Notes: a model not told the origin generated them from the letters alone. Positions 53,301-62,279 are shown, numbered from the stretch's first letter. The stretch: DNA of 64,000 nt from Lewinellaceae bacterium (GCA_020636255.1 JACJYE010000006.1:124001-188000); one strand, 5' to 3'. Made by a program: numbers and translations.

Positions 53301-54923
53301 CTATTTATGGGTATTCGATAGATTAACTGAATGTTCGTACAAACCTTTATCGTACATTTTTTCAATGCGCCGCAAATCGGCATGCGGGGATTGCGACGCC
53401 GAATCGGGCAGGCACCATACGTGTGCCAGAGGCCCTGCCGTGCTGGCCATCCACCCGCTATCGCCCAGAAAACGCGCATTTTCAATAGCCCCGCTGATCT
53501 TATAGCGCAGTATCCCGTCATCTGCGTCCCGGATCTCATAATGCCCGTCTGACGTGGCCAGCAGAATGAGCCTGCCATCAGGTGAAATGCATGCAAAAGA
53601 AAGTGCTGCAGAAAAATCGACGGAATACTTCAGGAAGGTGTAGTTGTGGTAAACGAGGGCATAACTGGCTCTGGCGCCTCTTTTTTTGCTGAAGCCAGCC
53701 AGCAACTGATAGGGTAACGATGGCCCCTCATTCATCCAGAACCACTGAAAGCTTTCCTGTGCAACAAAGGCGTCGTTGAGCTTCTGGTAAGAAAGCGCCA
53801 GGCTGCTTCCATCGAAATTGGCCAGTGTACTACCCTGCCCGCCGCGAATATATATGACCGATTCGGCTAAAAAGGCCGCTGCCTCAACAGGGCCTACAGG
53901 TGAAGCAAATGCCCGGAAATCATCCGTAGGGCGGAGCGGGTTGGCAATACCGATAGCCCGAATGGAATCGCGGGTAGCGGCCAACAAAAATCTCGTCGTC
54001 GATATATCCACGGCCACAACAGGCCCTGATACCTCTGTGGTGTAACACTCGCGCTCCGGCCGCCCCGTCAGGTACAGATAAACCTTTCCTGCCGAAGTGC
54101 CGTAGGCCCATAATTTCCCATCAGAAGAGAAGCAGGCATTGGACAGCGCATCCGGGCTGTCATGGTGCAGTATTTCCTTTTTTCTTTTATAGTCATACAG
54201 GATCAACGCGTTATCCGCTCCGGCCGACAACACCAGGCTGCCGGTTTCGCCGGGAGCGAGCTGCGCGCTGATAACAGCACCCTGGTGGCTGTACTCGGCT
54301 TTCAGTTCACAATCCTTGCCCCATACTTTCACAGCTCCATCCTTCGAGGCGGTCATGATGAGGCTGCCATCGGCCGACACATCCAGGGCGACGATGGAAT
54401 CTTTGTGGGCCATATCACACCGCAGGCCACTGTTGTACAGGCCCAGGATGATATTTTTTGCCATCTTCTGGGAAACCGGCCCTCCTTTGCGCCAGTTGGC
54501 CTTCTGTACCAGTCGATAGGCCCGGGATACATCGCCATCTTCCATCGCCAGTTTGGCCTCCAGCAAGGCCTCCGCCCGTTTTTTCTGTACCGATGCATTG
54601 GACCAGGATATTAGAGCTGCCACCAGGAACACCAGTAAGGCCAGTACGATACCTGCCACGCTCAACCTGCGCCGGCGTATCCGCTTGCGAAGCGCTTCCC
54701 GGCTGGCCGTTATAAAGCTGCGATGCTCGGGTTCCAGCTGCAGCTTGTCGAGATAAGGCGCAATGAAATTCAGGCTTTTCCTGCTCAGCAGTTCTCTGCT
54801 TTCCTGATAATAGCGGTACCGTTCCCGAATGAACCGCTCGATGCGCAGGCGGGCCTTTTGCTCCGTGGAAGCCTTTTCAAAGACCTTCCTGGCCAGAATG
54901 TCGTGATAGAGTTCGACCCTCAT
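53301..54923 (-). CDS. Transmembrane WD40-repeat protein of the STAND operon
   Basis: The product is 540 residues. It opens with VELYHDILARKVFEKAS, the segment that in one-piece STAND-WD40 proteins directly follows the NTPase winged helix. A basic stretch (RKRIRRRRLS) precedes one membrane helix at 88-107, then a helical region. About six WD40 blades follow (VALDVSADGSLIMTASKDGAVKVW, ISAQLAPGETGSLVLSAG, ACISPDGRLILLATSDGHYEIRD). By the positive-inside rule the propeller faces the periplasm. Its ATG overlaps the STAND gene stop as ATGA, so translation is coupled. The likely role is the sensor half of the switch. Confidence 0.88.
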   Translation of the reverse strand: MRVELYHDILARKVFEKASTEQKARLRIERFIRERYRYYQESRELLSRKSLNFIAPYLDKLQLEPEHRSFITASREALRKRIRRRRLSVAGIVLALLVFLVAALISWSNASVQKKRAEALLEAKLAMEDGDVSRAYRLVQKANWRKGGPVSQKMAKNIILGLYNSGLRCDMAHKDSIVALDVSADGSLIMTASKDGAVKVWGKDCELKAEYSHQGAVISAQLAPGETGSLVLSAGADNALILYDYKRKKEILHHDSPDALSNACFSSDGKLWAYGTSAGKVYLYLTGRPERECYTTEVSGPVVAVDISTTRFLLAATRDSIRAIGIANPLRPTDDFRAFASPVGPVEAAAFLAESVIYIRGGQGSTLANFDGSSLALSYQKLNDAFVAQESFQWFWMNEGPSLPYQLLAGFSKKRGARASYALVYHNYTFLKYSVDFSAALSFACISPDGRLILLATSDGHYEIRDADDGILRYKISGAIENARFLGDSGWMASTAGPLAHVWCLPDSASQSPHADLRRIEKMYDKGLYEHSVNLSNTHK

Positions 54924-56023
54924 AACACACCCGGTTTATGGAATTCTTCCCCCATGATCCTGAGGATGCGGAGCTCGTTAAAGCGCCGGATACAATAGTC
55001 GACGAGTTCTGTATTCACCTGATTCTGGCGCATGGCCTGCGCTCTGAGCTCCTCGGCAGCCAAATTACGCTTCGTACCTTCATCAGTCACCAGGCTGAAC
55101 AGCAGGTTCATAGGCAGCCCTTCCGATTGCAACCCCATCTGTTTCAGTTCCTGCTCGACGGTGGCGAGCTGTTCTTCGAGGAAATCGGACAGCACATCTT
55201 CCAGTTGGCGGGTACTCTCAACCAGGGGGCGGTCAAACAGGATAGGGCGCGTTTCAGAACCCATGCGCACCAGGTCGTTGCGGTAGAGCTTGTCGAGATA
55301 GATCTGGAGATTGGCCAGTTCCACGCCCGACCTGGGGTCTTTGATATTATCTATGATCAGGTTGATGAGCTCATCGCCGCCTTCGAGGGTGATCTCGAAA
55401 GCCTGGGCGGTCTGGCCAACCACCTGCAGGAGATTGGCCCTGTTCATGCGCTCGACGCGCTGGCGGTTCTCGAAGAGGCGCGGCAGGATGAGCTCGAAAT
55501 TGGATAGGTGGGCCAGATATTCCTCCCGCATACTGATCAGGGCCTTCCACTGGTTTTCGTCCCGATCCACCAAGGTAGCCAGCGCTTCAAAAAAAGCCAG
55601 TTGTTCGGCCTCACTGCCAAATATGAACAGTTCTTCAAACTGGTCGAAGATGAAATAGATCGTTTTGAAATAATCGAGGTAAAGCGAGCGGGCCTGCTCG
55701 GGAAGCGGCCGGGAGGCGTCGATAGGTTTTACAGCAAACTGGCGAATGGCCTTTTCCCAATCATCGAGCAGGTTGTCGGTACGGCGAACGGAAATGGGCA
55801 GCCATTCCGTGTTTTCGAACTGGTTGGCCAGGCCGCAGTTGATGAGGCTGGTCTTACCCGTGCCGGATGCGCCGTATAGGAGAATGAGGTTGGACTCGAA
55901 GACGCGCTCGTAGAGTTCTTCGACCTCCGCTTCTCTTCCGAAAAATATGGCCCTGTCCTCCTTTGCGTAAGAATCCAGGAACTTAAACGGGCTACGGCCG
56001 GCCGATGTAGTTGTCACATCCAT
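54920..56023 (-). CDS. STAND-type NTPase (nSTAND1-like)
   Basis: The product is 367 residues. The N-terminal FGREAEVEELYERV is the usual entry to this fold. Walker A is GASGTGKTSL (51-60) and Walker B IYFIFDQFEELF (122-133), both diagnostic for nSTAND1. A helical/winged-helix region follows, ending RILRIMGEEFHKPGVL. It has no effector or sensor domain of its own; these lie in the neighbouring genes (CHAT upstream, WD40 downstream). It would hydrolyse ATP as an oligomerising switch in the cytoplasm. It starts 13 bp after the CHAT gene. Confidence 0.9.
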   Translation of the reverse strand: MDVTTTSAGRSPFKFLDSYAKEDRAIFFGREAEVEELYERVFESNLILLYGASGTGKTSLINCGLANQFENTEWLPISVRRTDNLLDDWEKAIRQFAVKPIDASRPLPEQARSLYLDYFKTIYFIFDQFEELFIFGSEAEQLAFFEALATLVDRDENQWKALISMREEYLAHLSNFELILPRLFENRQRVERMNRANLLQVVGQTAQAFEITLEGGDELINLIIDNIKDPRSGVELANLQIYLDKLYRNDLVRMGSETRPILFDRPLVESTRQLEDVLSDFLEEQLATVEQELKQMGLQSEGLPMNLLFSLVTDEGTKRNLAAEELRAQAMRQNQVNTELVDYCIRRFNELRILRIMGEEFHKPGVL

Positions 56024-56036
56024 AATGAAGGGTTTA

Positions 56037-57833
56037 TCAGGCCGTTTTCAGTTTTTCGAACTGCTCCTCCAGCACGAGAAAAGGGCGGGAGCCCGGCTCG
56101 TGCCTCGACAGCAAATACTTGCTTTTCAGCCGCCGGTTCCGGTTATCCTGGCTGATTTCCAGGCTGGTGCTCAACAGGTTGTGGCCCTGGGCCGGCGACT
56201 GCAACAGGTTGCTGCTGCTTTTTACGTAAATGTATTCGCCGCCATTGCAGTAGGCGAACGTAAAAAGGTCCATCGCCGGGATACTCTGTTTGTCTCTTGC
56301 AAAAGCATTCTTATCGATGTAAAAAGGCGTAAGGTTGAGGTAAGGCCTGAGATGCCCCAGGTTTTTCAGCAACACGATGGAGTCGCTATCCAGAAAGTCC
56401 TTAAAAACGCGAGGCTCCCGGAACAGGCCCAACCGGGCTTCGGTATGGGCATTGAGCCTGCCGAGATAGTGCCTGTATTCCGCCTCCCGGTGGCGGTAGT
56501 TGCATAAAATGATGTCCCGAACGGTCAATAGCTGGTAATTGGCCAGAAAAGCCAGGGCGGAGAGGAATACCGACAGAAAGTATTCGCCATCCTCGCACAG
56601 GCCCGCTAGTTTGTCCTGCAATAAAGCAGGCTTTTCCAGGCGGTGGCGAATGGATTCCAGGAAGAGATAGGCATCGTAAAACTCTTTCTTATCCTTCAGC
56701 CCCTCCCAGCAGAAGGCAGCCTCGGGCAGGAAGGGAGCGATGCCATTTTCCTGCAACAACCCGCAGAGCTCCTGAAACCCTCCTATGTAGTCGAAGCCGG
56801 CAAACTGAGCCGGGTTCAGGCAAAAGAACCGCCCGAAATCGGCCACCTCCGACAAGCTGCCGTTCTTTTTTTCATCCCAGGCCTGAGAAAGCAGCACGAA
56901 AAAAAGGAACTGTCCTGCAGCGATGTAGGTATTGGCCAGCTGTTCCAGGCGCTTCGGCCCGGGCCGGAGCATCTCGGGGTCGTTGGAGACGAGTTTGGCG
57001 ACCTGCGCACCGATATTCCAGGGAAAATTCTTGATGATCAGGTCCAGGTATTCCCGGTCGTCAACCAGGCTGTCGAGGCCTTCTCCGAGGCTTTCGTTGT
57101 TGGCCACCATCTCTCCCAGGATCGAATAAAGGTAGGCGTTGCTTTCATAGGCCTGAGCATCTTCAAAAGTGGACAGGGAGAGTTGATAGGGCAGCACCCA
57201 ATCGAGCACTTCGGGTTGATCCTCCTGGTAGTACAGCCCCCACGGTAGTTTTTCATCCCCCTTTTCCGTCCGAATGGCCAGTCCGCGGACGGGGTAAACC
57301 TGGGGCGCGGGGCCGTCGGTATGCACAAAAGAAAGGCTGGCACAGGCATGTGCAAAAGACTGTTGCAGGGTCCCGCCTTTGGCCAGTTTCTGATAAAAAT
57401 GTTCGGCAAACTCGGTGGCCCTGCCGTCATCGATATGAGCTGTCGTGGCTATTACGGCCTTGATACCAAGCCCGAGCAGACGGTTTACCTGCCCGGCAGT
57501 AGAGCAGCCGTTCAGAAATACCAGTTGCAGCTGTTTCTGCTGTTGCAGCAGTTGCGCAAGCCCGTCGGCATGGCCGGCCCCACCCTCCAGTTGAAGGGCC
57601 TCGCCGTCGGCATGGCCGCCGTAGTGGAACAACAGGATGGAACCGTCAAAGCGGTTGATGGCGTGGATGATCTCCTTTGTCGTGGCGTTCTCTTCGCGGA
57701 AAACTTTGATGGCGTACTCGTCTTCCCAGGGTTCCAATGCCTGGTTCAGGTTGTAGCTCTCCCTTTTGAGGTTTTCCAGGTAGGCGGTGAGGTCATTGGC
57801 AAAAGTGAGTAATATGACCGGCAGGTTTTTCAT
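56037..57833 (-). CDS. CHAT-domain peptidase, putative effector
   Basis: The product is 598 residues from the ATG at 57833. The N-terminal caspase-like CHAT domain (about 1-185) opens PVILLTFANDLTAYLENLKRE, with the catalytic His in HYGGHADG (His74) and Cys in FLNGCSTAGQ (Cys110). The remaining 400 residues are helical (for example LEQLANTYIAAGQFLFFVLL), without a motif I recognise. It has no signal peptide, so it is cytoplasmic. CHAT peptidases are effectors in conflict and cell-death systems, including the type III-E CRISPR partner Csx29. Here it heads the operon with STAND, WD40 and SPOR-LysM genes. Confidence 0.9.
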   Translation of the reverse strand: MKNLPVILLTFANDLTAYLENLKRESYNLNQALEPWEDEYAIKVFREENATTKEIIHAINRFDGSILLFHYGGHADGEALQLEGGAGHADGLAQLLQQQKQLQLVFLNGCSTAGQVNRLLGLGIKAVIATTAHIDDGRATEFAEHFYQKLAKGGTLQQSFAHACASLSFVHTDGPAPQVYPVRGLAIRTEKGDEKLPWGLYYQEDQPEVLDWVLPYQLSLSTFEDAQAYESNAYLYSILGEMVANNESLGEGLDSLVDDREYLDLIIKNFPWNIGAQVAKLVSNDPEMLRPGPKRLEQLANTYIAAGQFLFFVLLSQAWDEKKNGSLSEVADFGRFFCLNPAQFAGFDYIGGFQELCGLLQENGIAPFLPEAAFCWEGLKDKKEFYDAYLFLESIRHRLEKPALLQDKLAGLCEDGEYFLSVFLSALAFLANYQLLTVRDIILCNYRHREAEYRHYLGRLNAHTEARLGLFREPRVFKDFLDSDSIVLLKNLGHLRPYLNLTPFYIDKNAFARDKQSIPAMDLFTFAYCNGGEYIYVKSSSNLLQSPAQGHNLLSTSLEISQDNRNRRLKSKYLLSRHEPGSRPFLVLEEQFEKLKTA

Positions 57834-58130
57834 TGATCCTTGGAGTAGTTGGGGGTTAAATAAATCCAATAATAATATTTTATTCTTACATTTTCTTCAT
57901 TGCCAGTACCTGATTGCACATAAACAGGCCATTACAGCGCCAATGCCCGCCATTTTACATCATATTGCCAAACATTGGCCAAGGCCGGCGCCCACTGCGC
58001 TTCCTGCGTTGGCCGCCGGCAGGAAGCGCTTTGTCTTTTTGGCGCCGGCATTCATCCGGTATCCGTTGGTTGCAACCCCAAATTTCCTTACCTTAGGATA
58101 CATTTTTCCAATACCAAAAAATATGGCCTT

Positions 58131-59582
58131 ATGAAGCACCCCTATCTTACCCTGGTTTTCGCGCTCTTACTCACACTACCACTCCACGCGCAAATGGAAG
58201 TAGGCCAATGGGCGCCACCATTCACACTTACCGATATCAATGGCAACCAACAGCGTTTGTACGACTTCCTGGCGGAAGGCAAACCCGTGATCATCGACCT
58301 GGCCGCAGCATGGTGCCCTCCCTGCTGGGCGGAACACGAAAGCGGCATACTCAAAGAGATCTGGGAACAATACGGCCCCGATGGCACTGACGAAGTGATG
58401 ATCCTTTTCATCGAGGCGGACCCGACGACCGATCACGAGCAGTTGATCGGCGTATCCGGCTCTACGATGGGCAACTGGGTGGAGGGCACCCCCTACCCCA
58501 TCATTGATGTGCCGGACTATGGCATCCCCAGGGCCTACAGGCTCCAGGTTTACCCCACCATCCTGCTCATCTGCCCCGACATGCGGGTCAAAGTACCCCA
58601 GATGTGGACGGGGCCGGCCAACTGGACCAAGGAGTACCTCATGTCCGAACTGATGGCCTGCGGATCCGTCAGCCCGCCGGCCACCGACGCCGGCCTGTTC
58701 AGCTACGATTTCAACAAGTCCGATTGTTACCTTGGTGCGATCAACGTAGGCCTGTTTAACAGCGGCAGCAACCCACTTACCAGTGCCGAAGTGCTGGTCA
58801 AACGCAATGGCGAGCAGGTAAGCAGCTTCAGCTGGACGGGTGAGCTGGCTTTCGGCGAGGAAGCATCGATAGCGATCACGGATATCCCGCTGGATGCCGG
58901 TGAGAACGACTTCACGGTGGAACTGGCGTCGGAGGATGACGACAATACCAACAACGCCATTGAAATACCCTTCATCAAGGCCCCGCAATCGAGCCGCAAC
59001 CTGACGGTTTATGTGCAAACGGATGAGAACACCGAAGCGGAAAATACCCGCTGGCACATCGAAGACGAAAATGGCGCTATAGTAGCTGAGAGCGGCCCCC
59101 TGGCCAACCTGGATTACTCCGAAACAGCCGTTACACTGGAAGCCGACGGCTGCTATACCATGGTAATGGCCGATGACGGCGGCGACGGCCTCACCGGCGG
59201 CGGGTTCATCCTGGTCAGCGACGACAACGAGAACCTCGTTTTTGAAGGCAGCACCTTCGGCATCCGCGACGAGATCCGCAGCCTTTTCCTGGCCCAGGCC
59301 ACCAGCCAGGCGCGCGAGCTTACGGGCGCCGTTTCAGCAAGCGTGTTCCCCAACCCCGCCCTGGGACAGATATCCGTGAAGCTGGAGCTCGACGAAAGCA
59401 GCGCCGTTTCCATGGAATGGCTTTCCGTTACCGGCGAATCACTGGGCGTACAAGACTTCGGCCAACTGCCTGCCGGCCTGCACAACCTGCAGCTGAGCAC
59501 GGCCGCCCTGCAACCCGGCATCTATTACCTGGCCGTGCATTCAGACTCGGGCAAACTTGTGAAGAAAGTGGTGAAGTTATAA
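58131..59582 (+). CDS. Thioredoxin-like TlpA-type protein with T9SS type A sorting domain
   Basis: The product is 483 residues from the ATG at 58131 (MKHPYLTLVFALLLTLPLHAQ signal). The thioredoxin fold has GQWAPPFTLTDINGNQ and the active site WCPPC (Cys62, Cys65), with the cis-Pro region YPTILL. A middle region (about 200-400) has two beta-sandwich-like domains. The C-terminus VFPNPALGQISVKL...GKLVKKVVKL is a T9SS type A signal. It should be exported to the surface as a thiol-disulphide oxidoreductase or redox-fold binding protein. It is a single gene with a structured 3' end. Confidence 0.9.
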   Translation: MKHPYLTLVFALLLTLPLHAQMEVGQWAPPFTLTDINGNQQRLYDFLAEGKPVIIDLAAAWCPPCWAEHESGILKEIWEQYGPDGTDEVMILFIEADPTTDHEQLIGVSGSTMGNWVEGTPYPIIDVPDYGIPRAYRLQVYPTILLICPDMRVKVPQMWTGPANWTKEYLMSELMACGSVSPPATDAGLFSYDFNKSDCYLGAINVGLFNSGSNPLTSAEVLVKRNGEQVSSFSWTGELAFGEEASIAITDIPLDAGENDFTVELASEDDDNTNNAIEIPFIKAPQSSRNLTVYVQTDENTEAENTRWHIEDENGAIVAESGPLANLDYSETAVTLEADGCYTMVMADDGGDGLTGGGFILVSDDNENLVFEGSTFGIRDEIRSLFLAQATSQARELTGAVSASVFPNPALGQISVKLELDESSAVSMEWLSVTGESLGVQDFGQLPAGLHNLQLSTAALQPGIYYLAVHSDSGKLVKKVVKL

Positions 59583-59589
59583 TAAGAGC

Positions 59590-59661
59590 CCCCGTACCTC
59601 CAATCTTCTGGTTGGAGTAGCCCTCTTTTCCTACTCCGGCTAAAAAGCCGGAGGTACGGGG
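59590..59661 (+). terminator. Three-stem structured element after the thioredoxin gene
   Basis: The outer stem CCCCGTACCTCC (59590-59601) pairs perfectly with GGAGGTACGGGG (59650-59661). Inside are GGAGTAG/CTACTCC (59614-59620, 59631-59637) and CCGGC/GCCGG (near 59636-59650), which partly exclude each other. It could be a terminator or a dispersed intergenic repeat. A weak A-rich run follows. Confidence 0.6.
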
Positions 59662-59736
59662 CCCTCCTCAAAAAAAAGTAAAAGTTTTTTCCCTCCAGGC
59701 AACAACTGCCATAAATAAGCCGTGCTTAAGTACAGG

Positions 59737-60306
59737 ATGTCAGTTGTGCCCATGGATGAAAAAGAATTGAATGCCTGGATCCAAGGCTGTCGCCGGGGTG
59801 ATAGTGTGGCTCAGTACGAAATGTACCGGAAGCTATATGGATACGCACACCATATCTGCTCTCGGTATACCGGCAATTCCTTTGAAACGGAAGAGGCCAT
59901 TCAGGACGGTTTTTTGAAGGTTTTCACCAAGATCGAAAAGTATTCCGGCGAGCTATCCTTTCTGGCGTGGTTCAAAGTCATCTTTATCCACACCTGCATC
60001 GACCGCTACCGGTCGAAGCTTACTGACGCCCCTGAGCTGGGGTTGGAAGAAGCGGAAGGGCTGTCATGCCCCCCCGAATACCTGGTCAACGCTGAGGCAG
60101 AGCACCTGCTTGCGCTGGTACAGTTGCTCCCCCCTGCCTACCGGCTCTGTTTCAACATGTTCGCGATCGAAGGATACGGCTATCAGGAGATTGCTGATAT
60201 GATCGGCATTTCCATAGGGACGGTAAAATCCAATATCTCGAAAGCCCGGGCGCAGCTCAAAAATATGATTAGCCAGGATCAAAAGGCGTACCACCATGGA
60301 AAATAA
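59737..60306 (+). CDS. ECF-type sigma factor
   Basis: The product is 189 residues from the ATG at 59737 (a GTG lies 15 bp upstream and another ATG 15 bp downstream). Region 2 has ETEEAIQDGFLKVFTKIEKY and FLAWFKVIFIHTCIDRYRS. Region 4 has LLPPAYRLCFNMFAIEGYGYQEIADM and GISIGTVKSNISKARAQL. It directs RNA polymerase to a small regulon, very likely the genes just downstream. Its stop overlaps the start of the next gene by 11 bp, as usual for sigma/anti-sigma pairs. Confidence 0.92.
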   Translation: MSVVPMDEKELNAWIQGCRRGDSVAQYEMYRKLYGYAHHICSRYTGNSFETEEAIQDGFLKVFTKIEKYSGELSFLAWFKVIFIHTCIDRYRSKLTDAPELGLEEAEGLSCPPEYLVNAEAEHLLALVQLLPPAYRLCFNMFAIEGYGYQEIADMIGISIGTVKSNISKARAQLKNMISQDQKAYHHGK

Positions 60307-61552
60307 GGATTTCGACAAACTGTTTGCCCGAAAGATGCAGGGCTTGCCCCCTGCATCCGCAAGCCTTGGCGGTTGGTATGCGCTTCAGGAAAAGCTCGCG
60401 GCGCGGAAAAGCCGAAGAGCGGCCTGGCTGAAGTACGCCCTGCTGGCCCTGCTGCTGCTTATGGCCCTGAGCAATGGCTGGATGTGGTATCACCTGCAAA
60501 AAGGCTCAGCCATACCCGCTGCAGGGCCGGAGGCAAGCATGCCCGCCGTTGATACGCTGATCAGGCATATCGTGTACCAATACGATACCATCGTCAGAAA
60601 AATTTACGTCACAGAATACGACAGCCGGCCGAACGGCACTTATAGCCTCACTGGCCGCGACGGAGAAGGGCCCCGCCTGCAACCTCATGCCCGGCAAGGC
60701 CAACTGCCGCAGGAAAACCGGCCGGAAACAACTAATGGGCAAGATGTAAGGCCTGAGGGCCCCACTCGAAACCAGGAATTGCAGGCGAAAGAAAGCGGTG
60801 AGCGCCACCCCACCCTTTCTGCCGAAGGGCCGTCAGCCAATGAGCACCGCCCACCAGAGACAGCCCCGTACAGCGCAGCCGAAGCATTTACGGAAAACGA
60901 ACCCGGCAACACCAATGAAAGCGAATTGCCGAAACCTCAGATAAAACCGGCCCGGCGCGCGCTATTCTCCGCTCCGGAGTTCAGCTTTTTCCTGGGCAAT
61001 GGCCTGCCCGCGGGAAATGGCGTACGGGAAGGCCAGGCCCTCGAGCTGGGCATGCAGTTCAGCACCGCCTTCGCCCCGCATTTCCGGGCCTGGGCCGAAG
61101 TTTCTTATCAGCGGAGCAGCCTGGAAAGCGATAATCCGGCCATAGCCGAGCTGGCCGAATCGCCCTATTCGCCCAGCGAATACGAGCTGCGGCATTGGGA
61201 AGGCAGCCCGCAGGCCCTGGGGCTGGGATTGGGGCTCCGCTATGTGTGGAACCCGATTCGCGGCCACTGGCAACCTGCCTTCAGCAGCGGTTTTATCACC
61301 TCCATACCTTTGCCCTATACGGTGAACATCGAATACCACCACAATAACGCCGGCCCTGAAATTCACTGGGCCGGCGAGGCCGAGCACGCCCGGCCACACA
61401 CGGCGTGGCTGAGCAGCCTCGGCCTCGCCTATAAAGTCAATAACCGCGTCTCTGCCGGCGCAGAAGGCCTCTACCGCCTAAACCTCACCCCCAGTTCCGG
61501 GCTCTGGCAATACCAGCTGGGGTTCCGGCTAAACGGAACACTCCATTTTTGA
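60296..61552 (+). CDS. Putative anti-sigma-like membrane protein with C-terminal outer-membrane-type beta region
   Basis: The product is 418 residues. The N-terminal 45 residues are cytoplasmic (MENKDFDKLFARKMQGL), followed by one membrane helix (YALLALLLLMALSNGWMWYHL, about 48-68). A low-complexity Pro/Glu linker of about 140 residues is next. The C-terminal 190 residues read like beta-barrel or porin strands (QFSTAFAPHFRAWAEVSYQR, LGLGLGLRYVWNP, NNRVSAGAEGLYRLNL), ending in Phe. It overlaps the sigma gene, so anti-sigma function is inferred from position and topology. It may instead be a beta-sandwich exported region; no zinc-finger motif is seen. Confidence 0.7.
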   Translation: MENKDFDKLFARKMQGLPPASASLGGWYALQEKLAARKSRRAAWLKYALLALLLLMALSNGWMWYHLQKGSAIPAAGPEASMPAVDTLIRHIVYQYDTIVRKIYVTEYDSRPNGTYSLTGRDGEGPRLQPHARQGQLPQENRPETTNGQDVRPEGPTRNQELQAKESGERHPTLSAEGPSANEHRPPETAPYSAAEAFTENEPGNTNESELPKPQIKPARRALFSAPEFSFFLGNGLPAGNGVREGQALELGMQFSTAFAPHFRAWAEVSYQRSSLESDNPAIAELAESPYSPSEYELRHWEGSPQALGLGLGLRYVWNPIRGHWQPAFSSGFITSIPLPYTVNIEYHHNNAGPEIHWAGEAEHARPHTAWLSSLGLAYKVNNRVSAGAEGLYRLNLTPSSGLWQYQLGFRLNGTLHF

Positions 61553-61619
61553 CCGCCTGACCCATAGCATCATTGATTGTATCACTTAAGGAAGGTTAAA
61601 AATCAAACAGTAGTTGAAC

Positions 61620-62273
61620 ATGAAAAAAGTACTATTTCTCCTTGCAGGCATCGTGTCTGTACTGGTGTACAACGCCTGTACGAAAGAGTACCTGCAAAAC
61701 GTCAATCCCGTCTGTTTTGAGCAGGATGTGTTACCCATCTTCGTTTCGAATTGTACACAAAGCGGGTGCCACAACAGCCAAAGCCGGGCAGAAGGTTACG
61801 TGCTCGACACCTATGAGCACATCGTATCGAAAGGCATCAACCCCGGAGACTACAAGAGCAGCACGATCTATAAAGCCATTGTAGGCCTTGGCGCGGAACG
61901 CATGCCGCAAAGCCCTTACTCGGCACTGACCGACGAACAGATAAGCACGATCGCGTTATGGATCGATGAAGGAGCCGAAAAGACTACCTGCACCGTTTCG
62001 GCCTGCGACACGACAAACGTCACCTATACACAGTCTGTAAGGCCTATAATCGTGAACTACTGCACCGGTTGCCACTCCGGCTCCAGCCCCTCCGGCAATA
62101 TCAGCTATTCCGATTACGCAGGCGTCAAGGCGACGGCCACGAATGGAAAGCTGATGGGCAGCATTACCCACGCCCAGGGCTATTCCCCTATGCCACAGAA
62201 CGCCAACAAGCTCTCGGCCTGCAATATTGCCCTCATCCGCACCTGGGTCAACCAGGGCGCGCCGAACAACTAA
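61620..62273 (+). CDS. Dihaem c-type cytochrome-like lipoprotein (first copy)
   Basis: The product is 217 residues from the ATG at 61620. The N-terminus ending VYNAC looks like a lipobox. Two related halves carry haem-type motifs: C-x4-CH (CTQSGCH, Cys45/Cys50/His51) followed by RMPQSP, and C-x2-CH (CTGCH, Cys148/Cys151/His152) followed by PMPQ. The Met in each half could be the distal ligand. Family members of the planctomycete-type cytochrome group (PSCyt1) share LPIF..NC....CH. It probably sits on the outer membrane or in the periplasm. It is a paralogue of the protein at 63218. Confidence 0.82.
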   Translation: MKKVLFLLAGIVSVLVYNACTKEYLQNVNPVCFEQDVLPIFVSNCTQSGCHNSQSRAEGYVLDTYEHIVSKGINPGDYKSSTIYKAIVGLGAERMPQSPYSALTDEQISTIALWIDEGAEKTTCTVSACDTTNVTYTQSVRPIIVNYCTGCHSGSSPSGNISYSDYAGVKATATNGKLMGSITHAQGYSPMPQNANKLSACNIALIRTWVNQGAPNN

Positions 62274-62279
62274 AACAGT

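Noticed and set aside
57867..57874. TATTATTG upstream of the CHAT gene considered as its promoter
   Set aside because: It has one mismatch to TAnnTTTG and no -33 partner at the right spacing, too weak to list as a feature.
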